From the NCBI RefSeq assembly GCF_016862575.1, contig NZ_BONF01000008.1, positions 409,781 to 473,780 of the forward strand: a stretch of 64,000 nucleotides of DNA, read 5' to 3'. Below the pieces are notes generated by a model. The model saw nothing but the letters and a program-made list of their open reading frames with translations, was not told the origin of the DNA and did not search any database. This DNA is from Catellatospora bangladeshensis. Its GTDB lineage: Bacteria > Actinomycetota > Actinomycetes > Mycobacteriales > Micromonosporaceae. The number at the start of each line of letters is the position of its first letter. The first letter of the stretch is position 1. Below, piece by piece: positions 10,781 to 18,858 of the stretch. The position numbers were made by a program, and so were the translations under genes.

Positions 10781-12211
10781 ATGAGCAGATTCGAATACGC
10801 GCCCGCCCCGGAGTCGCGCTCGATCGTGAAGCTGCAGCCGTCCTACGGGCTGTTCATCAACGGCGAGTTCACCGACGGCGCGGGCAGCTTCAAGACCATC
10901 TCCCCCGCCTCCGAGGAGGTGCTGGCCGAGGTCGCCGAGGCGTCGTCCGCCGACGTGGACCGGGCCGTACAGGCGGCGCGGCGCGCGTACGAGGACGTGT
11001 GGGGCCCGATGCCTGGCCGCGAGCGGGCCAAGTACCTGTTCCGCATCGCCCGCATCATCGCCGAGCGCAGCCGTGAGTTGGCCGTGCTGGAGTCGCTGAA
11101 CAACGGCAAGCCGATCAAGGAGTCGCGGGACGTCGACGTGCCCCTGTCGGCCGCGCACTTCTTCTACTACGCGGGCTGGGCCGACAAGCTGCCGTACGCC
11201 GGCTTCGGCGCGGACCCGCGCCCGCTGGGCGTGGCCGGTCAGGTCATCCCGTGGAACTTCCCGCTGCTCATGCTCGCCTGGAAGATCGCCCCGGCGCTGG
11301 CGGCGGGCAACACGGTGGTGCTCAAGCCGGCCGAGACGACGCCGCTGAGCGCGCTGCTGTTCGCCGAGATCTGCCAGCAGGCCGAGCTGCCGCCGGGCGT
11401 GGTCAACATCGTCACCGGCGCGGGCGAGACCGGCGCGGCCCTGGTGAACCACCCCGACGTGGACAAGGTCGCGTTCACCGGCTCGACCGAGGTCGGGCGG
11501 ATCATCGCGCGGGCCGTCGCGGGCACGAAGAAGAAGGTCACCCTGGAGCTGGGCGGCAAGGCGGCGAACATCGTCTTCGACGACGCCGCGATCGACCAGG
11601 CGGTCGAGGGCATCGTCAACGGTATCTTCTTCAACCAGGGCCACGTCTGCTGCGCGGGCTCCCGGCTGCTGGTGCAGGAGTCCGTCGCCGACCAGCTGCT
11701 GGAGTCGCTGAAGCGGCGCATGGCCACCCTGCGCGTGGGCGACCCGCTGGACAAGAACACCGACATCGGCGCGATCAACTCCGCGGAGCAGCTGTCCCGG
11801 ATCAAGGCGCTGGCCGAGATCGGGGCGAGCGAGGGCGCGGAGCGCTGGTCGCCCGCGTGCGAGCTGCCCGAGCGCGGGTTCTGGTTCGCGCCGACCATCT
11901 TCACCGGCGTGTCCCAGGCGCACCGCATCGCCCGCGAGGAGATCTTCGGGCCGGTGCTGTCGGTGCTGACGTTCCGCACCCCGGCCGAGGCGGTCGAGAA
12001 GGCCAACAACACGCCGTACGGCCTGTCGGCGGGCATCTGGTCGGAGAAGGGCTCGCGCATCCTCGCCATCGCCGACCAGCTGCGGGCCGGTGTGGTCTGG
12101 GCGAACACGTTCAACAAGTTCGACCCCACCTCGCCGTTCGGCGGTTACAAGGAGTCCGGATACGGCCGCGAGGGCGGCCGCCACGGCCTGGAGGCCTACC
12201 TTGCCCAGTAA
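10781..12211 (+). CDS. Aldehyde dehydrogenase, NAD(P)-dependent
   Basis: 476 residues. Aldehyde dehydrogenase hallmarks are complete: GNTVVLKPAETTPLSAL, cofactor-loop FTGSTEVG, general-base Glu256 in TLELGGKAANIVF, catalytic Cys290 in FNQGHVCCAGSR, and REEIFGPVLSV. The ATG at 10781 follows the deoC stop by 2 bases, so the two are co-translated. The likely physiological substrate is acetaldehyde from DeoC, giving acetate; this is inferred from position. Its 3' end overlaps the next gene, which encodes a second dehydrogenase-like domain lacking the active site. Together the pair resembles a split ALDH16, a family with two tandem aldehyde dehydrogenase domains. Confidence 0.93.
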   Translation: MSRFEYAPAPESRSIVKLQPSYGLFINGEFTDGAGSFKTISPASEEVLAEVAEASSADVDRAVQAARRAYEDVWGPMPGRERAKYLFRIARIIAERSRELAVLESLNNGKPIKESRDVDVPLSAAHFFYYAGWADKLPYAGFGADPRPLGVAGQVIPWNFPLLMLAWKIAPALAAGNTVVLKPAETTPLSALLFAEICQQAELPPGVVNIVTGAGETGAALVNHPDVDKVAFTGSTEVGRIIARAVAGTKKKVTLELGGKAANIVFDDAAIDQAVEGIVNGIFFNQGHVCCAGSRLLVQESVADQLLESLKRRMATLRVGDPLDKNTDIGAINSAEQLSRIKALAEIGASEGAERWSPACELPERGFWFAPTIFTGVSQAHRIAREEIFGPVLSVLTFRTPAEAVEKANNTPYGLSAGIWSEKGSRILAIADQLRAGVVWANTFNKFDPTSPFGGYKESGYGREGGRHGLEAYLAQ

Positions 12212-13082
12212 GAAGGACGCCGCCGCCGCGCGCACCACGACGGGCGCCGCCGCACCGGCGCGGCTCGCCGTGCGCAAGACGTACAAGCTGTTCATCGGTG
12301 GTGCGTTCCCGCGCAGCGAGTCGGGCCGCACCTACGTCGTCGCCGACAGCAAGGGGCAGTTCGTGGCCAACGCCGCCCAGGCATCCCGCAAGGACGCCCG
12401 CGACGCCGTGCTCGCCGCGCGGGCGGCGTTCGGCAAGTGGTCGGGCGCGACCGCGTACAACAAGGGCCAGGTCATCTACCGCGTCGCGGAGATGCTGGAG
12501 GGCCGCCGCGGCGAGTTCGCCGCGCTGGAGGTCCCCGAGTCCGAGCTGGACGAGGCGATCGACCGCCTGGTCTGGTACGCGGGCTGGACCGACAAGATCG
12601 CGCAGGTGGCGGGCGGGGCGAACCCGGTGGCCGGGCCGTACTTCAACATCTCCTCGCCGGAGCCGAGCGGGGTCGTCGCGGTGGTCGCGCCGTCCAGCCC
12701 GGCGTTGCTCGGCCTGGTCAGCGTCATCGCCCCGGTGATCGCCACCGGCAACACGGTGATCGTGATCTCCGACGCCCCGCGCGTGGCGATCACGCTGGCC
12801 GAGGTGCTGGCCACCTCCGACGTGCCGGGCGGCGTGGTGAACATCCTCACCGGCTCCGCCGCCGAGATGGGCCCCTGGCTCGCCTCGCACAGCGACGTCA
12901 ACGGCCTGGACCTGACCGGCGTGGCCGACGCCAAGCTGGCCCTTGAGCTGGAGCAGGCCGCCGCCGAGACTCTCAAGCGCGTCCGCCGCCCGGCGGCCGT
13001 CGACTGGTCCGCCGACCCCGGCCTCGCCCCCATGACGGCATACCTCGAAACCAAGACCGTCTGGCACCCCAAGGGCCTGTAA
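12201..13082 (+). CDS. Truncated aldehyde dehydrogenase-like protein without catalytic cysteine
   Basis: About 293 residues from a TTG that overlaps the end of the preceding dehydrogenase gene by 11 bases. A 24-residue basic/alanine-rich leader precedes YKLFIGGAFPRSESGRTYVV, the usual aldehyde dehydrogenase N-terminus, and the Rossmann part continues to GGVVNILTGSAAEMGPWLASH. The chain then stops: the LELGGK glutamate, the cysteine loop and the oligomerisation strand of a full enzyme are absent. It is thus a conserved-looking non-catalytic half, not obviously a decayed gene, since the frame is open and tightly coupled. Combined with the upstream 476-residue enzyme, the size and order match the two domains of ALDH16. 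A regulatory or oligomerisation role is inferred. Confidence 0.85.
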   Translation: MPSKKDAAAARTTTGAAAPARLAVRKTYKLFIGGAFPRSESGRTYVVADSKGQFVANAAQASRKDARDAVLAARAAFGKWSGATAYNKGQVIYRVAEMLEGRRGEFAALEVPESELDEAIDRLVWYAGWTDKIAQVAGGANPVAGPYFNISSPEPSGVVAVVAPSSPALLGLVSVIAPVIATGNTVIVISDAPRVAITLAEVLATSDVPGGVVNILTGSAAEMGPWLASHSDVNGLDLTGVADAKLALELEQAAAETLKRVRRPAAVDWSADPGLAPMTAYLETKTVWHPKGL

Positions 13083-13086
13083 AGAC

Positions 13087-13140
13087 AAGGAAGGGCACCT
13101 TCTTAACGCTGTGCGTATAGGAAGGTGCCCTTCTTAACGC
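13087..13140. repeat. Palindrome family A, copy 2
   Basis: Core stem AAGGGCACCTTC (13091-13102) pairs with 13121-13132. The loop TTAACGCTGTGCGTA and the right-hand TTCTTAACGC are nearly identical to copy 4 at 61612. It starts 4 bases after the stop of the dehydrogenase-like gene and is likely its terminator. Confidence 0.9.
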
Positions 13141-13180
13141 CTGGCCGCGGGCGTGCGCGGCTCCGCTAGGGTGACCGGTC

Positions 13181-14422
13181 GTGAGCAGCCCCTCCCGTGA
13201 CACCGGCCCGATCGAGTTCGTCAGCAAGGCCGACCGCCGCGCCGCCAAGGCCGCGGCCAGGAACGCGGCAAGAGCCGCGGCGCACGCCTCGCCGGCGGAC
13301 GGCACGCCCGCGTCAGGCCCGGACACCGCTGCGGGCGCGACCGGGTCAGGTCCGGCCAGCCCCGCGAGCAAGCCCGGTTCGGGTCGGCGAGACCGCGCGG
13401 GCAAGCCCGCCTCCCGGTGGTCGCCGCTGTTCGGCGGGCTGTCGGTCATCGGCGTCATCGCCCTGTTCGTGGGCTGGCTCCTGATCGCACCGACCCTGCG
13501 CGGCCTGCTCATCGGCTTCGCCTGCGACGTCACCGCCTGCTCCGCCGCGGGTATGACCACCGCCGGCTGGCTGGTCGTCGCCGCCCCGGCCGCCGCGATG
13601 CTCCTCATCGGCGTGAGCTGGCAGCGGGCCGGGCGGACCGCCCGCCGCGTGATGATCGGCTTCGCCGCGCTGACCTGGCTGGTCGCCAGCCTGGTCATCC
13701 CCGGCCGCGGCAAGGACCTGTCCGACATCCTGACCGGACCCGGCAGCGCCCAGCTCGGCAGCGGGATCCTGTGGGCCCTCGGCGGCGCGGGCGCCGCACT
13801 GGCGTTCCTGTTCCTCCTGGTCTTCGTGGGCCGCGCCGTCCCGGCGGTCGACCGGCACTACAACACCGTGGCGGTCGCCGGCATCACCGCGATCATCGTG
13901 GGCGCGCTGCCGCTCGCGATCGACGCCGCCGAGCCGACGTACACCCGCGCCGCCGAGATCTTCCCCGCCGTGCTGACGATGAACGGCGACACGCTGACCC
14001 GCACCGAGCTGGGCGACGAGCGCGGCTGCGCCAGTGTGCTGCCCGACGACACGCTGCTGGACCGGCACGGCTGCATCGTGACGGTGCGGGCGTCGTACAT
14101 GACCGACGACAGTGACGCGGTCGCCGTGTTCCGGGCCGTGCTCTACCGCGACGACGAGACCGCCGACGAGGCCCGCGCCGGGCTGCCCGCCGGGCTCGCC
14201 CCGGTCGGCGCACCAGGCGGCGCGGTCGCGATCTTCTCCACGACCGGACCGTGGGTGCTGGTCAGCGCGGGCGCGCACGACAACGGCCGGGACGTCACCG
14301 CCGCCGACCGCCCGTGGGTGCTCTGGCCGCTGCGGCAGGTCAGCTACCACTTCATCGGTACGCAGGTCGGCCTGCTCATCGACCCCGACCCCACCGACGC
14401 CATCCGCCCCCGCAACCCCTGA
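13181..14422 (+). CDS. Membrane protein of unknown function
   Basis: 413 residues from GTG. The first 75 residues are a lysine/alanine/proline-rich cytoplasmic stretch (KADRRAAKAAARNAARAAAH). Five hydrophobic segments follow between about 85 and 250 (for example LSVIGVIALFVGWLLIA and GAALAFLFLLVFVGRAV). The last 150 residues form an outside domain with two cysteines (RGCASVL and HGCIVTV). I do not recognise the family. A TAGGGT hexamer (13167-13172) ends 8 bases before the GTG with no Shine-Dalgarno, suggesting a leaderless transcript. It is flanked by palindromes A2 and D2. Confidence 0.8.
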   Translation: MSSPSRDTGPIEFVSKADRRAAKAAARNAARAAAHASPADGTPASGPDTAAGATGSGPASPASKPGSGRRDRAGKPASRWSPLFGGLSVIGVIALFVGWLLIAPTLRGLLIGFACDVTACSAAGMTTAGWLVVAAPAAAMLLIGVSWQRAGRTARRVMIGFAALTWLVASLVIPGRGKDLSDILTGPGSAQLGSGILWALGGAGAALAFLFLLVFVGRAVPAVDRHYNTVAVAGITAIIVGALPLAIDAAEPTYTRAAEIFPAVLTMNGDTLTRTELGDERGCASVLPDDTLLDRHGCIVTVRASYMTDDSDAVAVFRAVLYRDDETADEARAGLPAGLAPVGAPGGAVAIFSTTGPWVLVSAGAHDNGRDVTAADRPWVLWPLRQVSYHFIGTQVGLLIDPDPTDAIRPRNP

Positions 14423-14430
14423 CCGAGCCA

Positions 14431-14493
14431 CGCGGCAGATCTTGTGCACTTCGTGCTGCTGAAGCGACACGAAACGCACAAGATCTCGCCGCG
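14431..14493. repeat. GATC-containing palindrome D2
   Basis: The left arm starts CGCGGCAGATCTTGTGC and the right arm ends GCACAAGATCTCGCCGCG; they pair with one single-base bulge and two mismatches further in. It starts 8 bases after the membrane-protein stop codon and is probably its terminator. Confidence 0.85.
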
Positions 14494-14507
14494 CCTAGGA
14501 TCGGGAC

Positions 14508-15494
14508 ATGGTCGACGCGAGCAGACTGCGGCTGCGCGCCGCCGAGATCGCCGAAGAGGTGCTGTTCCCGGCCGCGCTCGCGGTGGATGCCGCCGACCGG
14601 GTGCCCGCGTCCCACCTGGACCTGCTCGCCGCGGAGGGTCTCTACGGCGCGGCCGTGCCGGAGGACGGGGACGGCAGGGACTTCCCGCTGCTCGCGTCGC
14701 TGGTGGAGAGCCTGGCGAGCGGCTGCCTGACCACGGCGTTCGTCTGGCTCCAACACCATGGGCCGGTGTCGGCCGCCGCGTACAGCGAGCAGCCCGGAAT
14801 CCGCGACGCCTGGCTGGGCGCGCTGTCCACGGGCGAGCGGCGGGCCGGGATCGCGCTGGCCGGGCTGCGCAGCCGCACCGCCCCGATGCGGGTGCGCGCG
14901 GTCGGCGGCGGCTTCCTCCTCGACGGCGAGGCACCCTGGGTGACCGGCTGGGACATGATCGACGTGTTGTACACCGCCGCCCGCGACGAGCACGACGACG
15001 TGCACTTCCTGCTGGTGGACGCGATCGCCGGGCCGACCCTGGGCGTCACCCCGCTGGAACTGGTCGCGGTGCAGGCGAGCCGGACCGTCAACGTGCGATT
15101 CGAGAGCCACTTCGTGCCCGCCGACCGGCTCGCCGACGTGCGTCCGTACGCGGCCTGGTCGTCATCGGACGCGAGCGGCTCGGCGCTCAACGGCTTCCTC
15201 GCCCTCGGCACGGCGGCGCGATGCTGCCGCCTGATCGGGCCGAGCCCGCTGGACGCCGAGCTGGCCGCCACCCGGGCGAGCCTGCTGGCGGCGGACCCGG
15301 CGGCGACTCCCGCGGCCCGCGCCGCCGCGTCGGACCTGGCGCTGCGGGCGACCGCGACGCTGGCCGTGCGGACCGGCGCGCGGGCGGTGCTGCGCGGCGA
15401 GCACGCCCAGCGGCTGCTGCGGGAGGCGGCGTTCCTGCTGGTCTTCGGCAACCGCCCGGCCATCCGGGACGAGCTGCTGGCCCGGCTGCGGTAG
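14508..15494 (+). CDS. Acyl-CoA dehydrogenase-like flavoprotein
   Basis: 328 residues. The N-terminal helical domain (RAAEIAEEVLFPAALAVDAADRVPASHLDLLAAEGLYGAAVPE in parts) and middle beta-domain (VRAVGGGFLLDGEAPWVTGWDMIDVLYTAARDE in parts) follow the acyl-CoA dehydrogenase pattern. The C-terminal helical bundle is short and lacks the usual QVxGGxG motif and an obvious catalytic glutamate. It may be a specialised or non-classical member, or may act on a non-CoA substrate. TAGGAT (14496-14501) ends 6 bases before the ATG, pointing to a leaderless mRNA. The following sigma factor gene starts 98 bases downstream. Confidence 0.8.
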   Translation: MVDASRLRLRAAEIAEEVLFPAALAVDAADRVPASHLDLLAAEGLYGAAVPEDGDGRDFPLLASLVESLASGCLTTAFVWLQHHGPVSAAAYSEQPGIRDAWLGALSTGERRAGIALAGLRSRTAPMRVRAVGGGFLLDGEAPWVTGWDMIDVLYTAARDEHDDVHFLLVDAIAGPTLGVTPLELVAVQASRTVNVRFESHFVPADRLADVRPYAAWSSSDASGSALNGFLALGTAARCCRLIGPSPLDAELAATRASLLAADPAATPAARAAASDLALRATATLAVRTGARAVLRGEHAQRLLREAAFLLVFGNRPAIRDELLARLR

Positions 15495-15592
15495 CGGCGG
15501 TCGCGGAGATCATCGACGCGGCGGTAAACACACGGGGCTCGCAGCGGCGTCCTTCCCGCGAGACGATGTCCGTCCCGCGCCGAGGAGTGGTT

Positions 15593-17059
15593 GTGCACCC
15601 GGATTTCGACCAGTACGTACGCGCCCGTTCCGGGTCGCTGGTGGGCTTCGCGTACCTGCTCTGCCGCGACCGGCACCTCGCCGAGGACCTCGTGCAGGAG
15701 GTGCTGGCGCGGGCGTACCACCGCTGGGACCGGATCGAGGCCGACAACCCCGACCTCTACCTGCGCCGGGCCCTGGTCTGGGCGAACTCGTCCTGGTGGC
15801 GGCGGCTGTCGCATCGCGAGCGGCCGCACTGGTCCACCCCGGACGGCGCGGGCGACGAGGACTTCGTACAGCGGCACGCGGTGCGGGACGAGCTGTGGGC
15901 GCTGCTCGGCGGGCTGCCCCGCCGCCAGCGCACGGTGCTGGTGCTGCGCTACTTCGAGGACCTGGACGACGAGCGCATCGCCGAGCTGCTGGACTGCTCG
16001 CCCGCGACGGTTCGGGTGCACGCGCACCGGGGCCTGGGCGCGCTGCGGAGCAGGCTCGGCGAGCCGGTGCCCGCGCCTGCCGCCGAGCGCGCCTTCCCGC
16101 CGGTCACGCTGGACGACGTGCGCCGCCGGGCGACGGGTGTCCAGCGGCGCCGGCGCACCACGCTGGCCGCGGCGGCGGCCGCCGTGATCACCACGGTGCT
16201 GGTGCTGCTGCCGGTGTGGCGCGCCCCGCAGCCACCGCCGGTGCTGACGCCGAGCCCGAGCGGCGTGCCCGGCTCGGCCGGCCCGGTGCCGCCGACCCTG
16301 AACCCGTCGCCGTCCGGCACGGTGGCGCTGGTGCCCCGGCCCGCCGCGTGGGCGCTGCCGGAGTTCCCGTACCAGCCGGGCTACGTGCCCGCGAAGGCCG
16401 GGAAGCTGACCGTCGTCTCGGCGCTGGACATGACCGGCCTGGAGAGCGCGGGCAATCCCGCGAAGCTGCTCGTGTACGCCGGGCCGACCCCCTACGACTG
16501 GGACTGGGAGGCGGCGCTGACCCGGTCCGTGCAGGTCGACGGGGTTCCCGCCACCCTGCGCACCGGCACCGACGAGAACGGCAAGGCGCAGATCGGGCTG
16601 ACCTGGCAACGCGACGGCCGATGGGTGACCGTGCAGAGCTTCGGCGGCCTGCTCACCCTGGCGGAGGTCCAGCGGTTCGCCCGCGAGCTGAGGCCGGGTC
16701 GGATGACCGCCACCCCGGCCATCGGCTACGGCCTCATCCCCGAGGGCTATGAGGTGAGCAGCATGGACCGGGAGCACGTCTGCCTCAGCGCCGAGCCGCG
16801 GCTGACCCACGAGAACCCGGAGGGCATCTGCGTGAGCGTCGGCTCGGACACCAGCCTGGTGCCCGTGACCAGCTCGTTCAGCGTCCGGGGGCAGCTCGCC
16901 GTGCTGGAGCCGGTGGCGGGCGAGCGACCCACCGCGCTGCGGGTGCTGCTGGACGGGAAACGGGTGCTGCTGATCGAACAGAGCCGGGGTGACCTGAGCC
17001 GGGAGGATCTGGTCCGGTTCGCCGAGAGCATCACGGTGAGCGGGCCTGCCGGGCAGTGA
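15593..17059 (+). CDS. SigE-family ECF-type sigma factor fused to a membrane anchor and outside domain
   Basis: About 488 residues from the GTG at 15593, which has GAGGAG 5 bases upstream; the ATG at 15566 in frame is less well placed. Residues 1-160 carry sigma region 2 (FAYLLCRDRHLAEDLVQEVLARAYHRWDRI in parts) and region 4 (RRQRTVLVLRYFEDLDDERIAELLDCSPATVRVHAHRG in parts). An arginine patch and a hydrophobic segment (about 184-212, AAAAAVITTVLVLLPVW) follow. The remaining 270 residues are proline-rich at first, then a folded domain predicted outside the cell, with a cysteine pair. Most ECF sigma factors are about 180-200 residues and rely on a separate anti-sigma factor; none is encoded nearby. 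The same architecture recurs at 56794. Confidence 0.88.
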   Translation: MHPDFDQYVRARSGSLVGFAYLLCRDRHLAEDLVQEVLARAYHRWDRIEADNPDLYLRRALVWANSSWWRRLSHRERPHWSTPDGAGDEDFVQRHAVRDELWALLGGLPRRQRTVLVLRYFEDLDDERIAELLDCSPATVRVHAHRGLGALRSRLGEPVPAPAAERAFPPVTLDDVRRRATGVQRRRRTTLAAAAAAVITTVLVLLPVWRAPQPPPVLTPSPSGVPGSAGPVPPTLNPSPSGTVALVPRPAAWALPEFPYQPGYVPAKAGKLTVVSALDMTGLESAGNPAKLLVYAGPTPYDWDWEAALTRSVQVDGVPATLRTGTDENGKAQIGLTWQRDGRWVTVQSFGGLLTLAEVQRFARELRPGRMTATPAIGYGLIPEGYEVSSMDREHVCLSAEPRLTHENPEGICVSVGSDTSLVPVTSSFSVRGQLAVLEPVAGERPTALRVLLDGKRVLLIEQSRGDLSREDLVRFAESITVSGPAGQ

Positions 17060-17077
17060 CCCACGTCATCGGGCACG

Positions 17078-18736
17078 ATGGAGGTCGTGGCGCGTCCGTT
17101 CGATCCCCGTCTGCTCCGGCAGGTCCCGTCCACCCGCCGGGACGTGGTCCTGCTCGGGCTGCTCGGGTCGGCCGTCGCGATCGCCGTGGTCACCGCGGCG
17201 GTCGCGCTCGCCCGTGCGCTGTCCGCCGCGGTCGAGCTGCGGCTGGACGCGCCAGCGGTGACCCTGTTCCTGGCCGCGCTGGCCGCCCGTGCCGCGCTCA
17301 CCAGCGGGCTCGGGGTGGTGTCGGCGCGGATGGCGGCCACGGTGAAGGCCGGGCTGCGGGCCGACCTGCTGGCCGCCGTGGGGCGGCGCGGGCCGGGCTG
17401 GCTGGCCGGGCAGCGGGCCGGTGAGCTGGCCACGCTCACCGGGCGCGGGCTCGACGCGCTGGACGGCTACTTCACCGGCTACCTGCCGCAGCTGGTGCTC
17501 GGCGTGACCGTCCCGGTCGGCGTACTGGCCGCGCTGGCCTTCGCCGACCTCACCTCGGCGGTGATCGTGCTGGTCACCCTGCCGCTCATCCCGGTCTTCG
17601 GCATCCTGGTCGGCTGGCAGACCCGCACCGCCACCGAGCGGCAGTGGCACCGGCTGCAGCTGCTCGGCGGCCACTTCCTGGACATGGTGGCCGGCCTGCC
17701 CACGCTGAAGGCGTTCGGTCGGGCCCGCGCCCAGGTGGCCGCGGTCCGCGAGATGGCCGACCGGCACCGCGTCGCCACCATGCGCACGCTGCGCATCGCG
17801 TTCCTGTCCGCGCTGGTGCTGGAGCTGGTCGGCACCATCTCGGTCGCGCTGGTCGCGGTGCCGGTGGGCCTGCGCCTGCTGGGCGGCGGGATGACGCTGG
17901 CGGCCGCGTTCACGGTGCTGCTGCTGACCCCGGAGGCGTACGCCCCGCTGCGCGCCGCGGGCACGAAGTTCCACGCCAGCATGGAGGGCCTGACCGCACT
18001 CGACCAGGCGTTCACCCTGCTGGCGGCGGCGCAGGGCGCTCCCGCCGGCGGCGCCCGCACCGCGCCCCGCGAGAGCCAGATCGAGCTGCGCGGGGTCACC
18101 GTGACCTACGACCGCACCACCGCGCTGCGCGACGCCGACCTGGTCATCCGGCCCGGCGAGCGCCTCGCGCTGGTCGGGCCCAGCGGCGGCGGCAAGAGCA
18201 CCCTGCTGAACCTGCTGCTCGGCTTCACCGTGCCGGACGCCGGGCGGGTGCTCGTGGATGGTGCCGACCTGGCCGAGCTGGACCTCGACGCGTGGCGCCG
18301 CCGGCTGGGCTGGGTGCCGCAACGGGCGCACCTGTTCGCCGACACGGTCGCCGCGAACATCGCCCTCGGCGACCCGGACGCGTCCCGCGAGCGGATCGAG
18401 CGGGCGGCCCGCGCCGCGGCGTTCGGGCCGGTGCTCGACGCGCTCCCGCAGGGCCTGGACACGCTGCTGGGCGAGCGCGGGCACGGCCTGTCCAGCGGCG
18501 AGCGCCAGCGGCTCGCGCTGGCCCGCGCGTTCCTGCGCGACGCGCCGATGCTGCTGCTCGACGAGCCGACCGCACGGCTGGACGCCGCCAGCGAGCAGGC
18601 CGTCGTCGACGCCACCCTGACCCTGGTGCAGGGCCGCACCGCCCTGCTCGTCGCCCACCGCCCCGCCCTGCTCGCCGCGGCGACCCGCGTCGTGCGCATC
18701 GAGCACGGCACCCTCCACGAGCTGGTGACCGTATGA
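17078..18736 (+). CDS. cydD: Thiol-reductant ABC exporter subunit CydD
   Basis: 552 residues: six-helix transmembrane domain (about 20-300) fused to an ABC ATPase. The ATPase has Walker A GPSGGGKSTLLNLL, signature LSSGERQRLALARAF and Walker B MLLLDEPTA. CydDC exports cysteine/glutathione-type thiols and is needed for cytochrome bd assembly; cydA and cydB are not in this window. The ATG at 17078 is used; GTG at 17087 is possible. Its TGA overlaps an ATG (ATGA at 18733-18736) opening a 41-codon mini-ORF that leads to cydC, an unusual junction for a heterodimer pair. Confidence 0.93.
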   Translation: MEVVARPFDPRLLRQVPSTRRDVVLLGLLGSAVAIAVVTAAVALARALSAAVELRLDAPAVTLFLAALAARAALTSGLGVVSARMAATVKAGLRADLLAAVGRRGPGWLAGQRAGELATLTGRGLDALDGYFTGYLPQLVLGVTVPVGVLAALAFADLTSAVIVLVTLPLIPVFGILVGWQTRTATERQWHRLQLLGGHFLDMVAGLPTLKAFGRARAQVAAVREMADRHRVATMRTLRIAFLSALVLELVGTISVALVAVPVGLRLLGGGMTLAAAFTVLLLTPEAYAPLRAAGTKFHASMEGLTALDQAFTLLAAAQGAPAGGARTAPRESQIELRGVTVTYDRTTALRDADLVIRPGERLALVGPSGGGKSTLLNLLLGFTVPDAGRVLVDGADLAELDLDAWRRRLGWVPQRAHLFADTVAANIALGDPDASRERIERAARAAAFGPVLDALPQGLDTLLGERGHGLSSGERQRLALARAFLRDAPMLLLDEPTARLDAASEQAVVDATLTLVQGRTALLVAHRPALLAAATRVVRIEHGTLHELVTV

Positions 18737-18858
18737 GCCGCCGTCGCGCTCGCGCCTGGGCCGCGGTTTCGGGGAAACTGCAGCTTCCCGAGCGTCCTTT
18801 CCCGCACTTTCCCCGAAACCGCGCGGCGTCCGCCGTGGGCGGCGGGGTGGCGGTATGA
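18733..18858 (+). CDS. 41-codon mini-ORF bridging cydD and cydC
   Basis: Starts at an ATG overlapping the cydD stop (ATGA, 18733-18736) and ends at a TGA overlapping the cydC ATG (ATGA, 18855-18858). The peptide (MSRRRARAWAAVSGKLQLPE onward) is basic and shows no family. It contains all of palindrome C1. It may simply be cydC's former start displaced by the palindrome, or it may keep ribosomes moving through the hairpin and so keep cydC coupled. No Shine-Dalgarno of its own is clear. Existence as a translated unit is inferred from the double overlap only. Confidence 0.35.
   Translation: MSRRRARAWAAVSGKLQLPERPFPHFPRNRAASAVGGGVAV
18763..18822. repeat. Palindrome family C, copy 1
   Basis: GCGGTTTCGGGGAAA (18763-18777) pairs perfectly with 18808-18822 (15 bp); the loop is 30 bases. 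It sits inside the cydD-cydC junction rather than at an operon end. Confidence 0.9.
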
